64,000 nucleotides of DNA, taken from contig JABANP010000023.1 of the NCBI GenBank assembly GCA_013115135.1, positions 62,001 to 126,000 of the forward strand. Direction: 5' to 3'. How positions within the stretch are numbered: the stretch's first letter is position 1; the number at the start of each line of letters is the position of its first letter. The position numbers were made by a program, and so were the translations under genes. Source of the DNA: Perkinsus olseni. Lineage: Eukaryota; Perkinsozoa; Perkinsida; Perkinsidae. Below, in pieces: positions 44,584 to 55,893 of this stretch. The notes below the pieces were generated by a model. The model was not told the DNA's origin. It made no database searches and was given only the letters and a program-made list of their open reading frames with translations.

Positions 44584-45496
44584 AAGTGAAGTCAATTTGT
44601 TCTTCAGGGCGACAGAGGTGAACCTGTTACTATCAATCGTGCTGCATTCTGGTGATCATTTGGGAACTGAGAGATTTTTGTCCCGAGTTGCCTTCGGGAC
44701 GGCCTCCTTTGAAAGCGTAAGATTCTTAGCATTCCCCGCCGGCATTTCGCTGATTTTTTCGTGGATCAGATATAATGTCTCTGCTGTAGCGAGACGTGAT
44801 TCCTGGAAGGGATTTCCTTCGAAGGTTGAGTGATGGCAGTTATATTACCAGCATGCTTGATTACTGTGCTCCTGTAATTTCAATGACGTTGGGTTTTCGG
44901 AAGGGATCAACAGAATCCTATGTGAGCCGTCTACTGACAGAATTTACTAGTGACGAGTAGCGTAGTCTTTCGCTCAGGCCGTAATCATAAATTATGATTC
45001 ATAATGACAGTATTGAACCATCGCCAACAATGGATTTCTCGTGGGGGATAAAAGCACGGAGCTCCTCCTTCCCTCGTTGCCGAGGCTTCTCAGAAGCCGC
45101 TTCTGAGTCGGAAGCCTGTATACTGGGTATATCATCGATAAGGGTGGGGTGTACGTCTCAGAGAACTGGTAGTTCTCTTTTAGTACTGCCCAGCTCAGGT
45201 AAGGGGGCATTGTGAGGATTGTTCAACTACACATGCCTCTAATTGAAATGGCATTCTCAGTAGTGTCGGAACGATGCTATGGATTATACTGAAATATGAG
45301 AGATGGTGATTGCTAGCTGCAGCGTCGCTATCCGCGAACTCTGTCCGACATCAAGCTGTCATGCCGACGATGTGTTCAATGTGATGATCACAAACATTTA
45401 ATGGTCGCACGATCGCACTGCGATCCGTCTCTCATCGTTCCCAGTCGTCCAGCTATGCTAAGAAGTGAGTTTGGGGTAACCACCTCTGGCTGATGC
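44584..45496. other. spacer between family copies 1 and 2
   Basis: A splice-acceptor-like TTCTTCAG at about 44608 precedes an open frame to 44833 that could be a last exon of copy 1. An imperfect inverted repeat (GGCTTCTCAGAAGC...) lies at about 45083-45117. Nothing else was recognised. Confidence 0.3.
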
Positions 45497-46293
45497 GTGG
45501 AGTGGACCCAGCTCCGCGACAGGAAAGTCCAGCATACTGTCACCGATTACGAGAACGTGGGACGCGAAAACACGGAGTCTTTTTGCGTCAATGATATTCA
45601 CTATAATGTAAATAGTGAATGCAATCTAATAATAATGTCACATTATATGGGCGGCCTGTCATTGCCGAATGCCTGCCTTTCGATTGTATGTACAATGACA
45701 ATGTACCGTGTACGGGCGAATAACATATTATTGCGTTTTCAATGCGCGGCCGCGTGAACAAGTAAATTACTTGAAGTAATTCAGATTCTGAATTCCAGAA
45801 TAACCGTGTAGCACTATGGTTCGTTTCAACCTGATATACTTTCATCAGCGGAACATGTCTTTTGGGCGAGATTCCCACAGAGTTGATCAGCGTAATCTAC
45901 AAAACAGCAACAACGTAGAAGTCAACGTAAACAGTGTCTCAATGTCGATTCAATTGTTCAAGTATTGCTTTTTCCCAGATTCCTGCCGCGCGTGCACTTG
46001 GAATGCTGATGAACGACGAGGACAGGTCGGAGACGGGAATGCATAAGTTGGGAAGTTTGAGAAGGCTGCAGGGGTTGGAAACGGCAGTGGGAAGGCTAGA
46101 AAGGTTCGAACTGGCAGTGAAAAGGCTGGATAGGTTAGAACTGACAGTGGAAAGATTGGAAGCAGCAGTGCAGTGGGTGGAGCCGCAGAAGAGGACTCCT
46201 GAGGGTTCGAGTAGAATGAGGGGCATAGAGGGAAATTCGTCTCGGCTGTGGGCTATAAGGGAGGATGCCGACAGCCAAGAGGCTGGGGCATAG
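45497..46293 (+). CDS. unknown coiled-coil gene, family copy 2
   Basis: Second copy. The FNL-R exon lies at about 45812-45900 (TMVRFNLIYFHQRNMSFGRD). The second exon (45997-46293) is a strong coiled coil with a heptad-like repeat of the form LETAVGRLERFELAVKRLDR, ending in a charged tail and stop at 46293. No counterpart of the Ser-rich exon was seen downstream. Function unknown. Confidence 0.35.
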
Positions 46294-46333
46294 CGGGAAG
46301 AAGAATGAGATGGAGGAAACCAATTTAACGAAC

Positions 46334-46368
46334 GAGTTAACACGGTAAGAGTCTTACCGTATCAACTC
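46334..46368. repeat. near-perfect palindrome
   Basis: 17-bp arms 46334-46350 and 46352-46368 with two mismatches and a single spacer base. Confidence 0.9.
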
Positions 46369-47168
46369 TCTCAGTCTCTCTACTCTTAGGCGTCCCTCAG
46401 CCTCATAGTGAGGCCTCACTGGGCTCGCTAGTAGCGAGTGGAACCAACAAGAGTCGGCCTCTCATTGTCAACTCACAATGAGACGATTCGGTTTGGGATT
46501 CTATAGAGTCTTAGTTGCGTTTGAATGGTGATACAGTGTGATTGAATATATATGGATGACAGAGACCTACAAATGTGATCTCGAGTTCCTGTCTACGAGT
46601 AATTCTCGATTCATCGGCAATTGAAAAACTCATTATAGGTGGAGGAATCGCTTCTATTGCGTAGCATAAGAACTCTTTGGCTTTGCCTCCTTAGCGGACT
46701 CGTCTGGATTTGGTGATGTGATTCTGTTTCTGATCCAAGGAACAAGCCGACGCTTTGTCTGAAGTCTAGACGGTGTCGGCGATACTGAATTCACGGAGAC
46801 TCACTGTGAGTGAGGTCTTCACTAGGTGGAGTTCTTCTGGGATCAGTGTCCTGATCTCTATAGCTTGGGAGCGGTTTTCACTGACGGATATGGCCCATAG
46901 CCTACAGTGGAACCCATTGAAACGATATTACGGGTGTGACTCACACCGTGTGAGGGTCGTGGGATCACTTTTTTAGAGCCCCGAGTTAGAGACTACCATC
47001 TACGTGCGGCACTCTCTAAAGCCAGAGGCTGAAGCAACTCTTATCATGAGTCAACAGTGTTGACTGAGTCAACTTGACTCAACACTTTTGTGAGTCGTTC
47101 ATGAATTCCTGAAGTTTAGACGGTCAGAAAGTATAACCAAGCAGTCCTTTAATATATTTCATATTTCA

Positions 47169-47231
47169 GGACTGCTTAACAAAAAACCTAAGACTATGTG
47201 ACAAAGTCTTAGGACTTTTGTTAAGCAGTCC
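47169..47231. repeat. inverted repeat, nested
   Basis: 27-bp arms 47169-47195 and 47205-47231 with two mismatches and a 9-base loop. The outer ten bases of the left arm also pair with 47139-47148, so alternative hairpins can form. Confidence 0.92.
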
Positions 47232-47593
47232 ACAAGAACAAAGTCTTTGTCCTGCTGAGGACCCCCGGAGGACTTATATCATCAACTAGGGTTAGATCTT
47301 CCGGTCATCCACGAGGCGGGATAGAAAGCTAAAGGCGGTCTGAACTTGTCTCCTGGCAGGAGACTCCTGCCTGTCCTGAAATTCGCTGTTTCCTGATCCC
47401 TCAGAATATAGAGCACACGGCTCGGCAAGCAGCCCGGTATATGCGTACCAAGGAGGACTGTCCATCATCACAGCCAGGGAGCCTCTAGGAACATTGTGAA
47501 AATGTCCACCGACAATATTTTTGTTCCATTGGATACTGTACAGATGAACTTTTTAAATTATTACAGGAGCGCGCTTAGGGGAATAAGAGCCGC

Positions 47594-48745
47594 ATGAATT
47601 CAATCCAGCTCGACCGCGGGCAGCCCAGATCAGTCCGTGGGCCAGTGTATGAGAGGTTGTCTATCACCTTTGATTTCGAGGAGGCGTCACGCCTCAGGCG
47701 TGAAAGGCATCCTTGCGTTCCTGGTGAGCAGCTGGTTAAGTATCCGTGTAGCATCATGGTTTGCTTCAACCTTGAATGGTTACATCGCCGCAAGAAGCCT
47801 CTTGGACGTCTCGGCTACATAGCTGATCTGCCGCGCAGAAGATGAGGGTAATAAGGAAGTAAGGATGAGTATCCCGCGCTGAAGCTGACCAGGTCTGAGG
47901 TAAGTGTCGTGCTGTCCAATTAATTGCTTCATGGGGTTTACAGCATCGCGTTGCTCCAGCCAGATGAGCGTACAGCATACGGGAATTCACAGAGTTTGTC
48001 GGACTGGAAGAGATGAACTGCTTTGCTCCCTCAGGTTGTCGCCACGGGAGTCCTCGAGGTGTTGAACGACCACGAGAGCAGGTTGGAGAGGTTGGAAACT
48101 GCAGTGGACGAGTTGCTCACTCGAGTCGATAAGATGCGCAAGGGGGGTCGTGAAAGTGAAGGAAATCACTGAGGTCACGGTAAGATAAGAAAGGGACATC
48201 TGGACTGGCGCCGTATTTGATCATCGAATCCGAGTTGTTACCACAGCATGAAGTTTCGATGCTTTAGTGACAACTAAGAATGTCCTAGTCTTTGGACCGT
48301 TTACCGGCACCGAACATAGAGGTGCATTTCATCTGCGACCTTTACGAGTTTTCCCAGAGCCAAGCGATTTCGACTGCTATCGCTTCTGAGTAGTTATCCT
48401 GAATCCCGTTCAACATCGCTATACAGTAATATTAGTTTCGGGATTCGTGGTCTTCTACGGTGACCCGAGAGCCTGGACTTGCGGCTACGGAGCACCAACG
48501 AGCGAGAATATGATTACCTGTAGGTTACAGAATACCGAGTCTCGAGCCCTTCGTCAAGACCTGCATCCGAAAGTGGACTCTCCTACGCGACAACAGCTCT
48601 AACGACTTCAGCAGCAGCGGCAGAGGTGCGGCGTCTGAGACTCATCAACACAACGGTTCAAACGAGCGAACCTGAATATCCTGTTCAGGATACGCAAGGA
48701 GCGAGGGCTTCCCCCGATCGCTCTGCATCTTGCAGTCAGCAATGA
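47594..48745 (+). CDS. unknown coiled-coil gene, family copy 3
   Basis: The best preserved copy. Exon 1 from ATG 47594 (MNSIQLDRGQPRSVRG) contains LSITFDFEEASRLRRERHP and the family block IMVCFNLEWLHRRKKPLGRL. A later exon at about 48040-48170 is a coiled coil (LERLETAVDELLTRVDKMRK). A Ser/Ala-rich exon after an acceptor-like CTGTAG at about 48525 (VTEYRVSSPSSRPASESG) ends at about 48745. No known domain was recognised. Confidence 0.4.
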
Positions 48746-49049
48746 ACGTTCGAGGACCGAGGGTTATCGCTCATGGATATTAATTTAGACTAATATCATC
48801 AGCACAGTTTTTCAAGAGTTGTATTCTAGAGGGCTTCTCATGAGAGGTGACAGATTTACTGTTTTCCTGGGGGATTAGCATTGTCCGCTTATTCTCCTCG
48901 TCTATTAGATACGTAGTGTCCAGTGCAATAGCGATGCATGAGCTAGCCTTCTGGAAAGGAAGCAAGGTGGCTGGGTTACCATGGTGTTCGAAGTTAGATC
49001 CCTAACCGTCTCTACGCTGTCGAGTTCATCACAATTCTGTCGGTTTTCA

Positions 49050-49360
49050 GGGAAATGGCTTCAGGGGCTCTCCGTGGTCTGTTAATACCTGATATGCAAT
49101 TATCTGCCTTGGCAAGGTATGGCCCGTATTATTGTCGGGGAATCCCCGACGAGGATGGCGCTTTGGAGCAACTGACCACCCTCCGGCACGTTTCCATCTC
49201 GTATACATCCGAAGACCACGAGGTTCTTTCCAGCTTGACCGATTTTCTCCCACAGGCAACTCCGCCGCCTCAGACCTTAAGCAGGCCGACCGGTGCTAGC
49301 TCACGTCTGTCGACCTTCCCAGTCGGCGAGCTAAGTTGTGACCTCCTGCAGCTCCAATGA
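49050..49360 (+). CDS. possible exon of unknown gene
   Basis: A TCGGTTTTCAG acceptor at 49050 opens a frame with MASGALRGLLIPDMQLSALA and a Thr/Ser/Pro-rich end, stop at 49360. It could be a last exon of family copy 3 or a separate gene. Support is only the acceptor and composition. Confidence 0.25.
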
Positions 49361-49846
49361 CGAAATGTCGCCCACGAGCTCAGTAACCGAAGAGCTTCTG
49401 TTCGGAGCTTCGACAAAATCACAACATGTATGGCCCCGTAGGACATCGATACGGTGGTCTTGGCTAGGTATGGTATACTCAGAGTGTACCCGGTATACTC
49501 TCGGAAGCCTATCAACCCAATAGCTCAGACTGACGAGAGACGTGAAATTGTACTTCCGTACCGTTTGTTGTAATGAAGATGATGAAGAAAATTAGACTTT
49601 TGAATTATACTAAAAAGATTCACCATATCGAGGACTCAGCATTCTGAGTCAGGCCGCAGATATCACACGCTGTGCAGGACAACCTTTGTTTCACAGCAAT
49701 GAAGGTCATGGAGCAGATTACGATTGGGGAGCTGCAACGGAAGTGTCGTGGGTTTGTTTCTTTACAGATACCAGATACATAAGGGTTCACATGTTCAGGT
49801 ACAAAGGCTTGGCTTTGTTCTCCCCACCGGCGCTTAGCGAAAACAA

Positions 49847-50014
49847 TTAGCGGCCGCCATTACCACCGTCGCCTCCATTACCACCACGACCACCGTTAGG
49901 GCCTTGACCGTCGCTGCCATCTTGACCGTCCTGGCCATCCTTACCGGCGCAGCCTTGACCAACGAAGACGACAGCGATGGTAAGTGGGATCGTCACAAGA
50001 AATAAGAGCCTCAT
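49847..50014 (-). CDS. short secreted Gly/Asp-rich protein (family member 1)
   Basis: ATG at 50014 starts a signal peptide (MRLLFLVTIPLTIAVVFVGQ). About 30 residues of Gly-Asp-Gln and Gly-Asn repeats (GKDGQDGQDGSDGQG) follow, then a Gly-Arg end and stop at 49847. The signal peptide and ending are shared with the members at 53352-53804 and 62102-62314. Met at 50296 in the same frame is unlikely to be the start, because the shared signal peptide begins at 50014. A matrix or wall role is a guess. Confidence 0.65.
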   Translation of the reverse strand: MRLLFLVTIPLTIAVVFVGQGCAGKDGQDGQDGSDGQGPNGGRGGNGGDGGNGGR

Positions 50015-50496
50015 TTTCGTATGACAAACTCGTGGCTGATAGACAAGCTGTGTGAAAAAAATCGATGGTGACGTGAGTGATACAGCGCTCAGTGAGCGCT
50101 GCTGGACAAGTACTGCCCGTCCCTTTCTTCCGTATGAAGATTCCCGTTGGGTACCAGCTCGTGCATGTGACCCCAAAACGAGGAAGAAGCCAATGGAAGG
50201 CTCCCTGGCAGGGAGCCTGGCTGGGATGGAAGTGAAGTAAGATAACAAATGACGATTGTCAATTGTAATATTTCCCCAAGCAAGAGGCGATCTCATCAGA
50301 CTCGTTTATCCGCTTCCCTGAGAAGATATGTCAAGGCTGTTCTACATGCAATACTGGCCTGCGTTTTGAAAGACTGAAGCCCATCACGGTGATGGCGCTC
50401 GTTCGTCTCCTCGAGCCTCCTGCTTCATCGTCTTCGGCACTGTCGGTTATTGCAGTTCCATTAATGTTCGCAACAGGAGGGTGGCCGAACGTGGCA
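50015..50496. other. intergenic, divergent
   Basis: Holds the 5' flanks of the secreted protein (minus) and the GAR gene (plus). A 10-bp-arm palindrome with one spacer base lies at 50198-50218. Confidence 0.4.
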
Positions 50497-52511
50497 GCTC
50501 CCATGGTTCCACAGCTAAGCAGCTCCCAGCGGCGGGCGAGCCTGGGAGCCGCTATCACACCATCACCAGCAGCAGCTGCGGCTGCAACAGTCGTTCAACG
50601 AGGATCGCTTTTTGCGCAGCCAGGTAACTGCGGTATGGGAAGATAGACGGGCTTGTGTGTGTGCCTAAATTCTTGCGCTTGGCAACAATACCGCCGCGGC
50701 AAGCAGCTAAAGAAGAACTGTCGAATTTTAGCATCTTTCAATGGAGCTCGTTGAGGCGTCGGTGGGCCGTAGCGTGGGAGCCCGTACTCACCTCAGGCGT
50801 ATTACCAGCTACTGTCCTGATGAAGCCCTTGGGCCAGCCCCCAGTGGCCATAGCCCAGCCGCAGCAGCAGGCAGAAGCGCCAGCAAGACCTGCAACCGTA
50901 ATTTCCTCTTCTCGGGCGGCTCCAGCTGGTGGAATCCTCTAGGGGGATGGCTCGTGAGTGGTCATTCGGTTGCCCGTAGGCACGTAAAGCCAAGAGCTTG
51001 GTGAAGCGAGAACATTCAAGGACGGCCCCGGCCGTGGCCGGCTCCAAACTGCCGGCGGCAAGCTCCCTCAGAAAGGCGGAAAATACTAGGCCGCATTCTG
51101 CTGGCAGCAGGAAGAAGGCTCGAGAAACGGTAGCGTTCGATAAGACTTCTTGTTTGTCGCTTTCCACTTGCAAGGGGCTCAACTCCGACCGATCTCAAAT
51201 CTGCGCGAAATCCCGCTCGATGGCTGAGCATGAGTGGTAACGCCTTCCATCTAGGAATCATCGCATTCCCAGCCTCGCAATTTCTCCCCGGCATCTCGCA
51301 CTACGCTTCGCGGCAGTGTGAGGAGACAGAGGAGCAGCCGAAGGGAACGCGACAGGTAGTTACCTTCCAAGATGCAGTTGATGATGTTCTGATGCCTGCT
51401 CAGGTCACTGGCCAATGGGGAAAGCCGACCGCCGACCGGCCGTGTGGAAGACTGGAGGAAGGCGAAGGCGGAAATTGCAGGTTTGTTGTTTCGAGGCTGC
51501 CGTTTCTCATCTCACTGCAATTTGCATTTCTCAACTCGCCTTGAATCGAACTTGATCGATCCGTATGTGATCTTCATAACGTCACTCCTCGTCTCAACGG
51601 TGCTGCCTGTCGTCCCTCAGCACTACAAACGCAGTTCATGCATGAGGTTGACGCGCGGGCAGCGAACCATCACACTTGCCAGGAGCTGAACAGGCTGATT
51701 GAGGACCGGCGAACCACGGTGATTACGTTGGCTGACTCGGTCGTGCGCGGAAGGAGCTAGACCATCTCAGATAAGTCATCTACAAGATCGAATCCTCTCG
51801 ACCCAATATCGTGCCTCGAAACTGCAAGAGACGTCAGCTGTGATAGCCGATGCTATCATGGCTCTCCAAGGCAGGCTGCCGACAGTCTCCCTGGTAATGA
51901 CAGGCTCATAGTGTTCGTGCATTTCCGACTTGTGAGTAGAAATCGGGCAAGGAGTGTGCATTGCGAGCGGATCAGATCGACAGGGCCATCCTCGAGTATA
52001 TGGACACGCATCCAGAGTTCACGGTAGCAAGTGCCGGCAGCCTTCTCCGACAAACCCACATAAGCCTTCAGATAAGTGTCAAAAAGTGTGGTCCGGGAGT
52101 CTACACCATCGGCAATAAAAGGATGCGGCTGACCACTAGAGGGGAGTTAACCGTCGTTCGCATCGGAGGCGGTAGGAGTCGGTATCATGGTCGACGATAC
52201 TCCTGCGTGCTTCGTCTATGCGCATTTCCGTCCACGCTCCGGTCTTGACTCGTGTCCGCTGAGTTCAGGCTACTATACACTCGAGGAGTACTTCGATGGG
52301 TATTGGAAGTCAGACTGGCAAGCTCACCAGACCATCGGTGGCTCTTTAGCTGGTGAGTACCATTGTGTGATTGGTTGCCGATTCTCAACCACCTCCCTGA
52401 TGTGACGTCTCGTGGCTTCCTGTTCCAGCTATGTCTACCAGTTCGTGGGTTGCACCGAGTGGATCGCTGAGCGCGAGGCTCAGCACCAGCCAGCCTAGTA
52501 GATTCGTTTGA
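50497..52511 (+). CDS. GAS2-related (GAR) domain protein with coiled coils
   Basis: The exon at 52070-52170 and the next at 52270-52335 join across a GT-AG intron to form a GAR domain. It reads GPGVYTIGNKRMRL, then LTVVRIGGG, then YYTLEEYFDGY, matching the consensus Y.vG.k...l...g.lmVRVGGGw..LeeFl..y. GAR domains bind microtubules. Upstream exons give Ala/Gln/Pro-rich stretches (50497-50620, 50810-50940), a basic Ser/Arg-rich part (50998-51230) and coiled coils (TCQELNRLIEDRRTTVITLA at about 51690, SKLQETSAVIADAIMALQG at about 51840). The last exon is Ser-rich (STSSWVAPSGSLSARLSTSQ) and stops at 52509-52511. The N-terminal limits and the joint near 51755 are uncertain. Confidence 0.6.
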
Positions 52512-52621
52512 CCGATTTTGGTGACGTGCCTGTCCCAACCATGTGCTTTTGGCCACTCGATGATCCCTGCCGATGTTGCATGACGAAGTTTCTGCGTTAA
52601 AGTTAGTATGGGCGGTGCGAG
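52497..52621. repeat. segmental duplication block, copy 1
   Basis: 125 bp aligning without gaps to 54421-54545 (offset 1,924 bp). It overlaps the last codons of the GAR gene. Confidence 0.93.
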
Positions 52622-53351
52622 TCAGCCTAGCAGCTCGATAAAATGGTAGCAGCTAGCAGCTCGAATACCATTGACCAGGCCCGATTCTGGTGCGCCTTAG
52701 TACACTCAAAGAACGAGCGGGCACTGATTTTTGCCACGCATATCAACCGTTGGAAATTTACTCTGAGACCTCCGATCGAATCATGCCCACGGTGAGGTGT
52801 GAACTATTTAATCAACGGGATCGCTTTGTTGAATTAATCGGAGAGTTCGAGCAAGATGAGCAAACTCAAGAGAGCCTCAATAATTGCAACCAGTATGAGT
52901 AACCCGAGTTCAGCCCCGATGACTTCTGCTGCGAGTTCAGCAGCCCAGCTTCTGCTACCAATTTCAACTCAATGATGATATTGCCAGTGGTTGAAATGGC
53001 GAGCTTCCTTGGACTTTTTCGCCCGAGTATCAACTCAATAGTACTCCGTTGAGACGCACGAGCGCACTTCCGTACACTCCTGTGAGATAAGAAGAAAAAA
53101 AACTGGCCTAAGGCCTGGCCTCCAGCAGTAAGGTGCCCTGAGTGAGGCCAGTAATATCGCCGGCTGTGTCACATATCCTGTGTTCTTGAAAAGATGATGC
53201 AGACGATATCAAAGAACAAAATACGATTGCTCAACCGCTCAAAGGCGCGTCGGTTTGTTCGAATCCCGGGTATCCGATACATACCGTCCCATAACCGGAC
53301 AAGGGGACCTGCCACAGGCTTCGAACTCCGCGCCGGATCTCTTCAAAAGGA
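52622..53351. other. spacer within the duplicated block
   Basis: No gene was recognised. It shares scattered similarity with 54546-55410, including CAGCTGTGT...CATGTCCTGTG-like sequence near 53165. Confidence 0.4.
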
Positions 53352-53804
53352 TTAACGACCGCCGGAGGGACCGTCAGTGCCATTAGCACCAGGAGCACCA
53401 GGAGCACCAGGAGCACCAGGGGCAGCAGGAGCACCATGGCCGCCGGGGCGACCAGGACCGTCAGTGCCATTTTTACCAGGAGCACCATGGCCGCCGGGGC
53501 GACCAGGACCGTCAGTGCCATTTTTACCAGGAGCACCAGGAGCACCACGGCCGCCGGGGCCATCAGGACCGTCACGGCCATTTCCACCAGGACCACCAGA
53601 AGCACCACCGCCGTGGGGATCATCATGACCGCCGCGGCCTCCAGGACCATCAGTGCCATTACGACCAGGAGCACCAGGAGCACCACGGCCGCCGGGACCA
53701 TAAGGACCGTCGCGACTATCGCTACCGCTGCCGCCGTCTGGACCGCCGCCGGCCATGACGGCAGAAATGACTATTAGGATCGTCACAAGGAAGAAGAACC
53801 TCAT
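53352..53804 (-). CDS. secreted collagen-like protein (family member 2)
   Basis: ATG 53804 gives a clear signal peptide (MRFFFLVTILIVISAVMA). About 130 residues dominated by Gly-X-Y triplets follow, such as GAPGAPGRNGTDGPGGRG, GKNGTDGPGRPGGHG and GAPGAPGAPGANGTDGP, with several NGT sequons that could be N-glycosylated. It ends GPSGGR with stop at 53352. It has no Cys. The repeat unit AGGAGCACCATGGCC-like DNA is itself tandemly duplicated, so length is likely to vary between strains. Short collagen-like secreted proteins in protists are usually surface or wall components; this is inference. Confidence 0.8.
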   Translation of the reverse strand: MRFFFLVTILIVISAVMAGGGPDGGSGSDSRDGPYGPGGRGAPGAPGRNGTDGPGGRGGHDDPHGGGASGGPGGNGRDGPDGPGGRGAPGAPGKNGTDGPGRPGGHGAPGKNGTDGPGRPGGHGAPAAPGAPGAPGAPGANGTDGPSGGR

Positions 53805-55411
53805 GTGTGGGTAATAAACTTGTGCCTGATAATCAAGTTGACGCGTGCGCTACGTTCTGGGCTGCACAAAAACGATCGTGGGTCACGACTCGTGGCGTAA
53901 GTGACACTGCCGCAGCATCTCGGTTTCCAAAGCATTACTGTTGGAACGTAATGTATGCTCAGCAGTACATGTCTGATGATGTTGTGCAGTAATGATAAAA
54001 AGAGAGGCTGATCGACTCTGCGATGATCGATGAACGAGCGACCAATTGTCTGGCGTCACGGGCGAGCGATGTCGCGCCGCTCACAGCTCGGAGCCGGCTG
54101 GGTCCCCTTAGCCCCTCCCGGCGATGTGAGGTCGCTCAGCGACGGAGCGACTGAGCCATTCAGCAACTTCTGGAGGTGTCCTTGTACTTTTCGTGCCGAG
54201 ATAAAAGTTTGCCTTGTTCACATACCGTCGGTGAAGTGGGCCGTCTGAAGACATTCGACAGAAGTGTAGCAGGGACACCACTGGTGTCCCAGTGGGACAG
54301 TCCAACTGCTAGTTCCAGCTAGCGCCAGCCTAGGACTCGGTTTCTGCCTTCGCGCCCTCGAGTTAGGTTGCCTCATTCACATTCGGCGACGACGGCTGAG
54401 CCCGGAGAAGCAGCCATCCTAGTAGATTCGTTTGATCGATTTTGGTGACGTGCCTGTCTCAACCATGTGTTTTTGGCCACTCAATGATCCCTGCCGATCT
54501 TGCGTGACGAAGTTTCTGCGCCGAAGTTAGGATGGGCGGTGCGAGCTAGCCTAGCTTGCTGCTAGCAGCAGCTGAATGCCCGTGAGCAAGCCCGACCTTG
54601 ATGCGGTTCCAAGTACGTGAGGAACGAACCTTGAACTACCTCTTCGCGGTCCCCTGCAGCTTCGGTTTTATCGCTCCGTTTACGGAATCCGGACACCCAA
54701 CGCCATTGCGTGGCTCATTGTGTGCGCTCCATTGCAGAGTCAGAGTGTTCTGTATCCAAAGTTCTGGTATAGGGTACTGCTACTCTCAACTGAGTTGTGA
54801 CCGCATTCAACGGCTTCAATGAAATTGAGCCTCAGTGACTTCTACCGCGAGCTCAGTAGCTGAGCTTGGAGCTCAGTACCCTGCAAGATAGATATGACGA
54901 GCTTGTTTTGGCTCACTGTCGGACTTGTGTCTACCCAATCGTATACACTGTGTTGAGACGCTCAAGCGTACTGGCGTACATCGCTGCAAAATGTCGAATA
55001 AAGTAATCGATACACTCCGTGTGTCGAAGGAAAATCCAAGGTAGTCCGCCGCGGGAGATAATCGTGTGTATGCGTGCGGGGCGCTGTGCGTCGCCGAGCC
55101 GTTCATCGTGAGAGGTCAGCGTCTGGCACGGTAGTGCCGGGTGTCCTGTCGATGTTTTTTTACCCACCCGTAAATAGGCATCACTATATCAAGTACTCAT
55201 GTGCCCTTAGTCAGGTCACCGATCTCACCAGCTGTGTAACATGTCCTGTGTTTTACGATGATGCTGGCAATATCAGAGAGCAAGATACGACTGGTCAACC
55301 GCGACGAAGTATCATTGACTCATTAAAATCCCAGATACCTGATACATAACCGTCACCTGTTTGGGCCAAAAAAGTATGCGTCAATCTCTCCGCCGGGTCT
55401 CTTCGAAAGGA
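53805..55411. other. spacer within the duplicated block
   Basis: Contains the second segmental block (54421-54545) and a GGGACACCACTGGTGTCCC palindrome (about 54271-54289). No gene was recognised. Confidence 0.4.
54421..54545. repeat. segmental duplication block, copy 2
   Basis: Ungapped match to 52497-52621 with roughly ten substitutions. Confidence 0.93.
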
Positions 55412-55893
55412 TTAGCGCCCGTCATCACCGCCATTGAGGCCACGACCACCAGTAGCACCAATACCATTGGGACCATCCAGACAGTCACGACCACTACTAC
55501 CGTCGCCTCCGCCACTAGCACCTTTGCCACCACGGCAACCACTACCACCATTGCCACCTTCGCCACCAGAATCACCAGAACCGCCGGTGGCATCTTGACC
55601 GCCGCGGCCGTCTTCACCGGCGTGGCCATCATGGCCGTCACCGCCGTTTTGACCGCCGCAGCCATCGGCACCGTGGCCGCCGTCTTGACTGCCGCCGCCG
55701 TCTTGACCGCCGCGGCCGTCTCCACCGGCGTGGCCATCATGGCCGTCGCCGCCGTCTTGACCGCCGCGGCCATCAGCACCGTGGCCGCCGTCTTGACTAC
55801 CGCCGCCGTCTTGACCGCTGCGGCCGTCTTCACCGGCGTGGCCATCATGGCCGTCACCGCCGTCCTGACCGCCGCGGCCATCGGCACCGAGTC
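55412..55893 (-). pseudogene. truncated Gly-rich secreted-protein gene (family member 3)
   Basis: The minus frame encodes about 160 residues of Gly-rich repeats (GHDGHAGEDGRGGQDGG, GGSQDGGHGADG) and ends GGDDGR with stop at 55412. Its 3' flank matches the other members. Upstream there is no signal peptide. The frame opens directly after a TGA at about 55894 and next to a palindromic CACTATAGTG cluster (55897-55945), so the 5' part is lost. A short upstream exon cannot be excluded. Confidence 0.6.

Larger units (their letters stand above)
46294..47593. other. spacer between family copies 2 and 3
   Basis: No gene was recognised. The stretch holds palindromes at 46334-46368, about 47050-47085 and 47169-47231. 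Confidence 0.4.

Noticed and set aside
53377..53777. Plus-strand Pro/Gly and Thr-rich frames opposite the collagen-like gene
   Set aside because: Shadows of the minus-strand collagen-like gene, which has a signal peptide and related copies.
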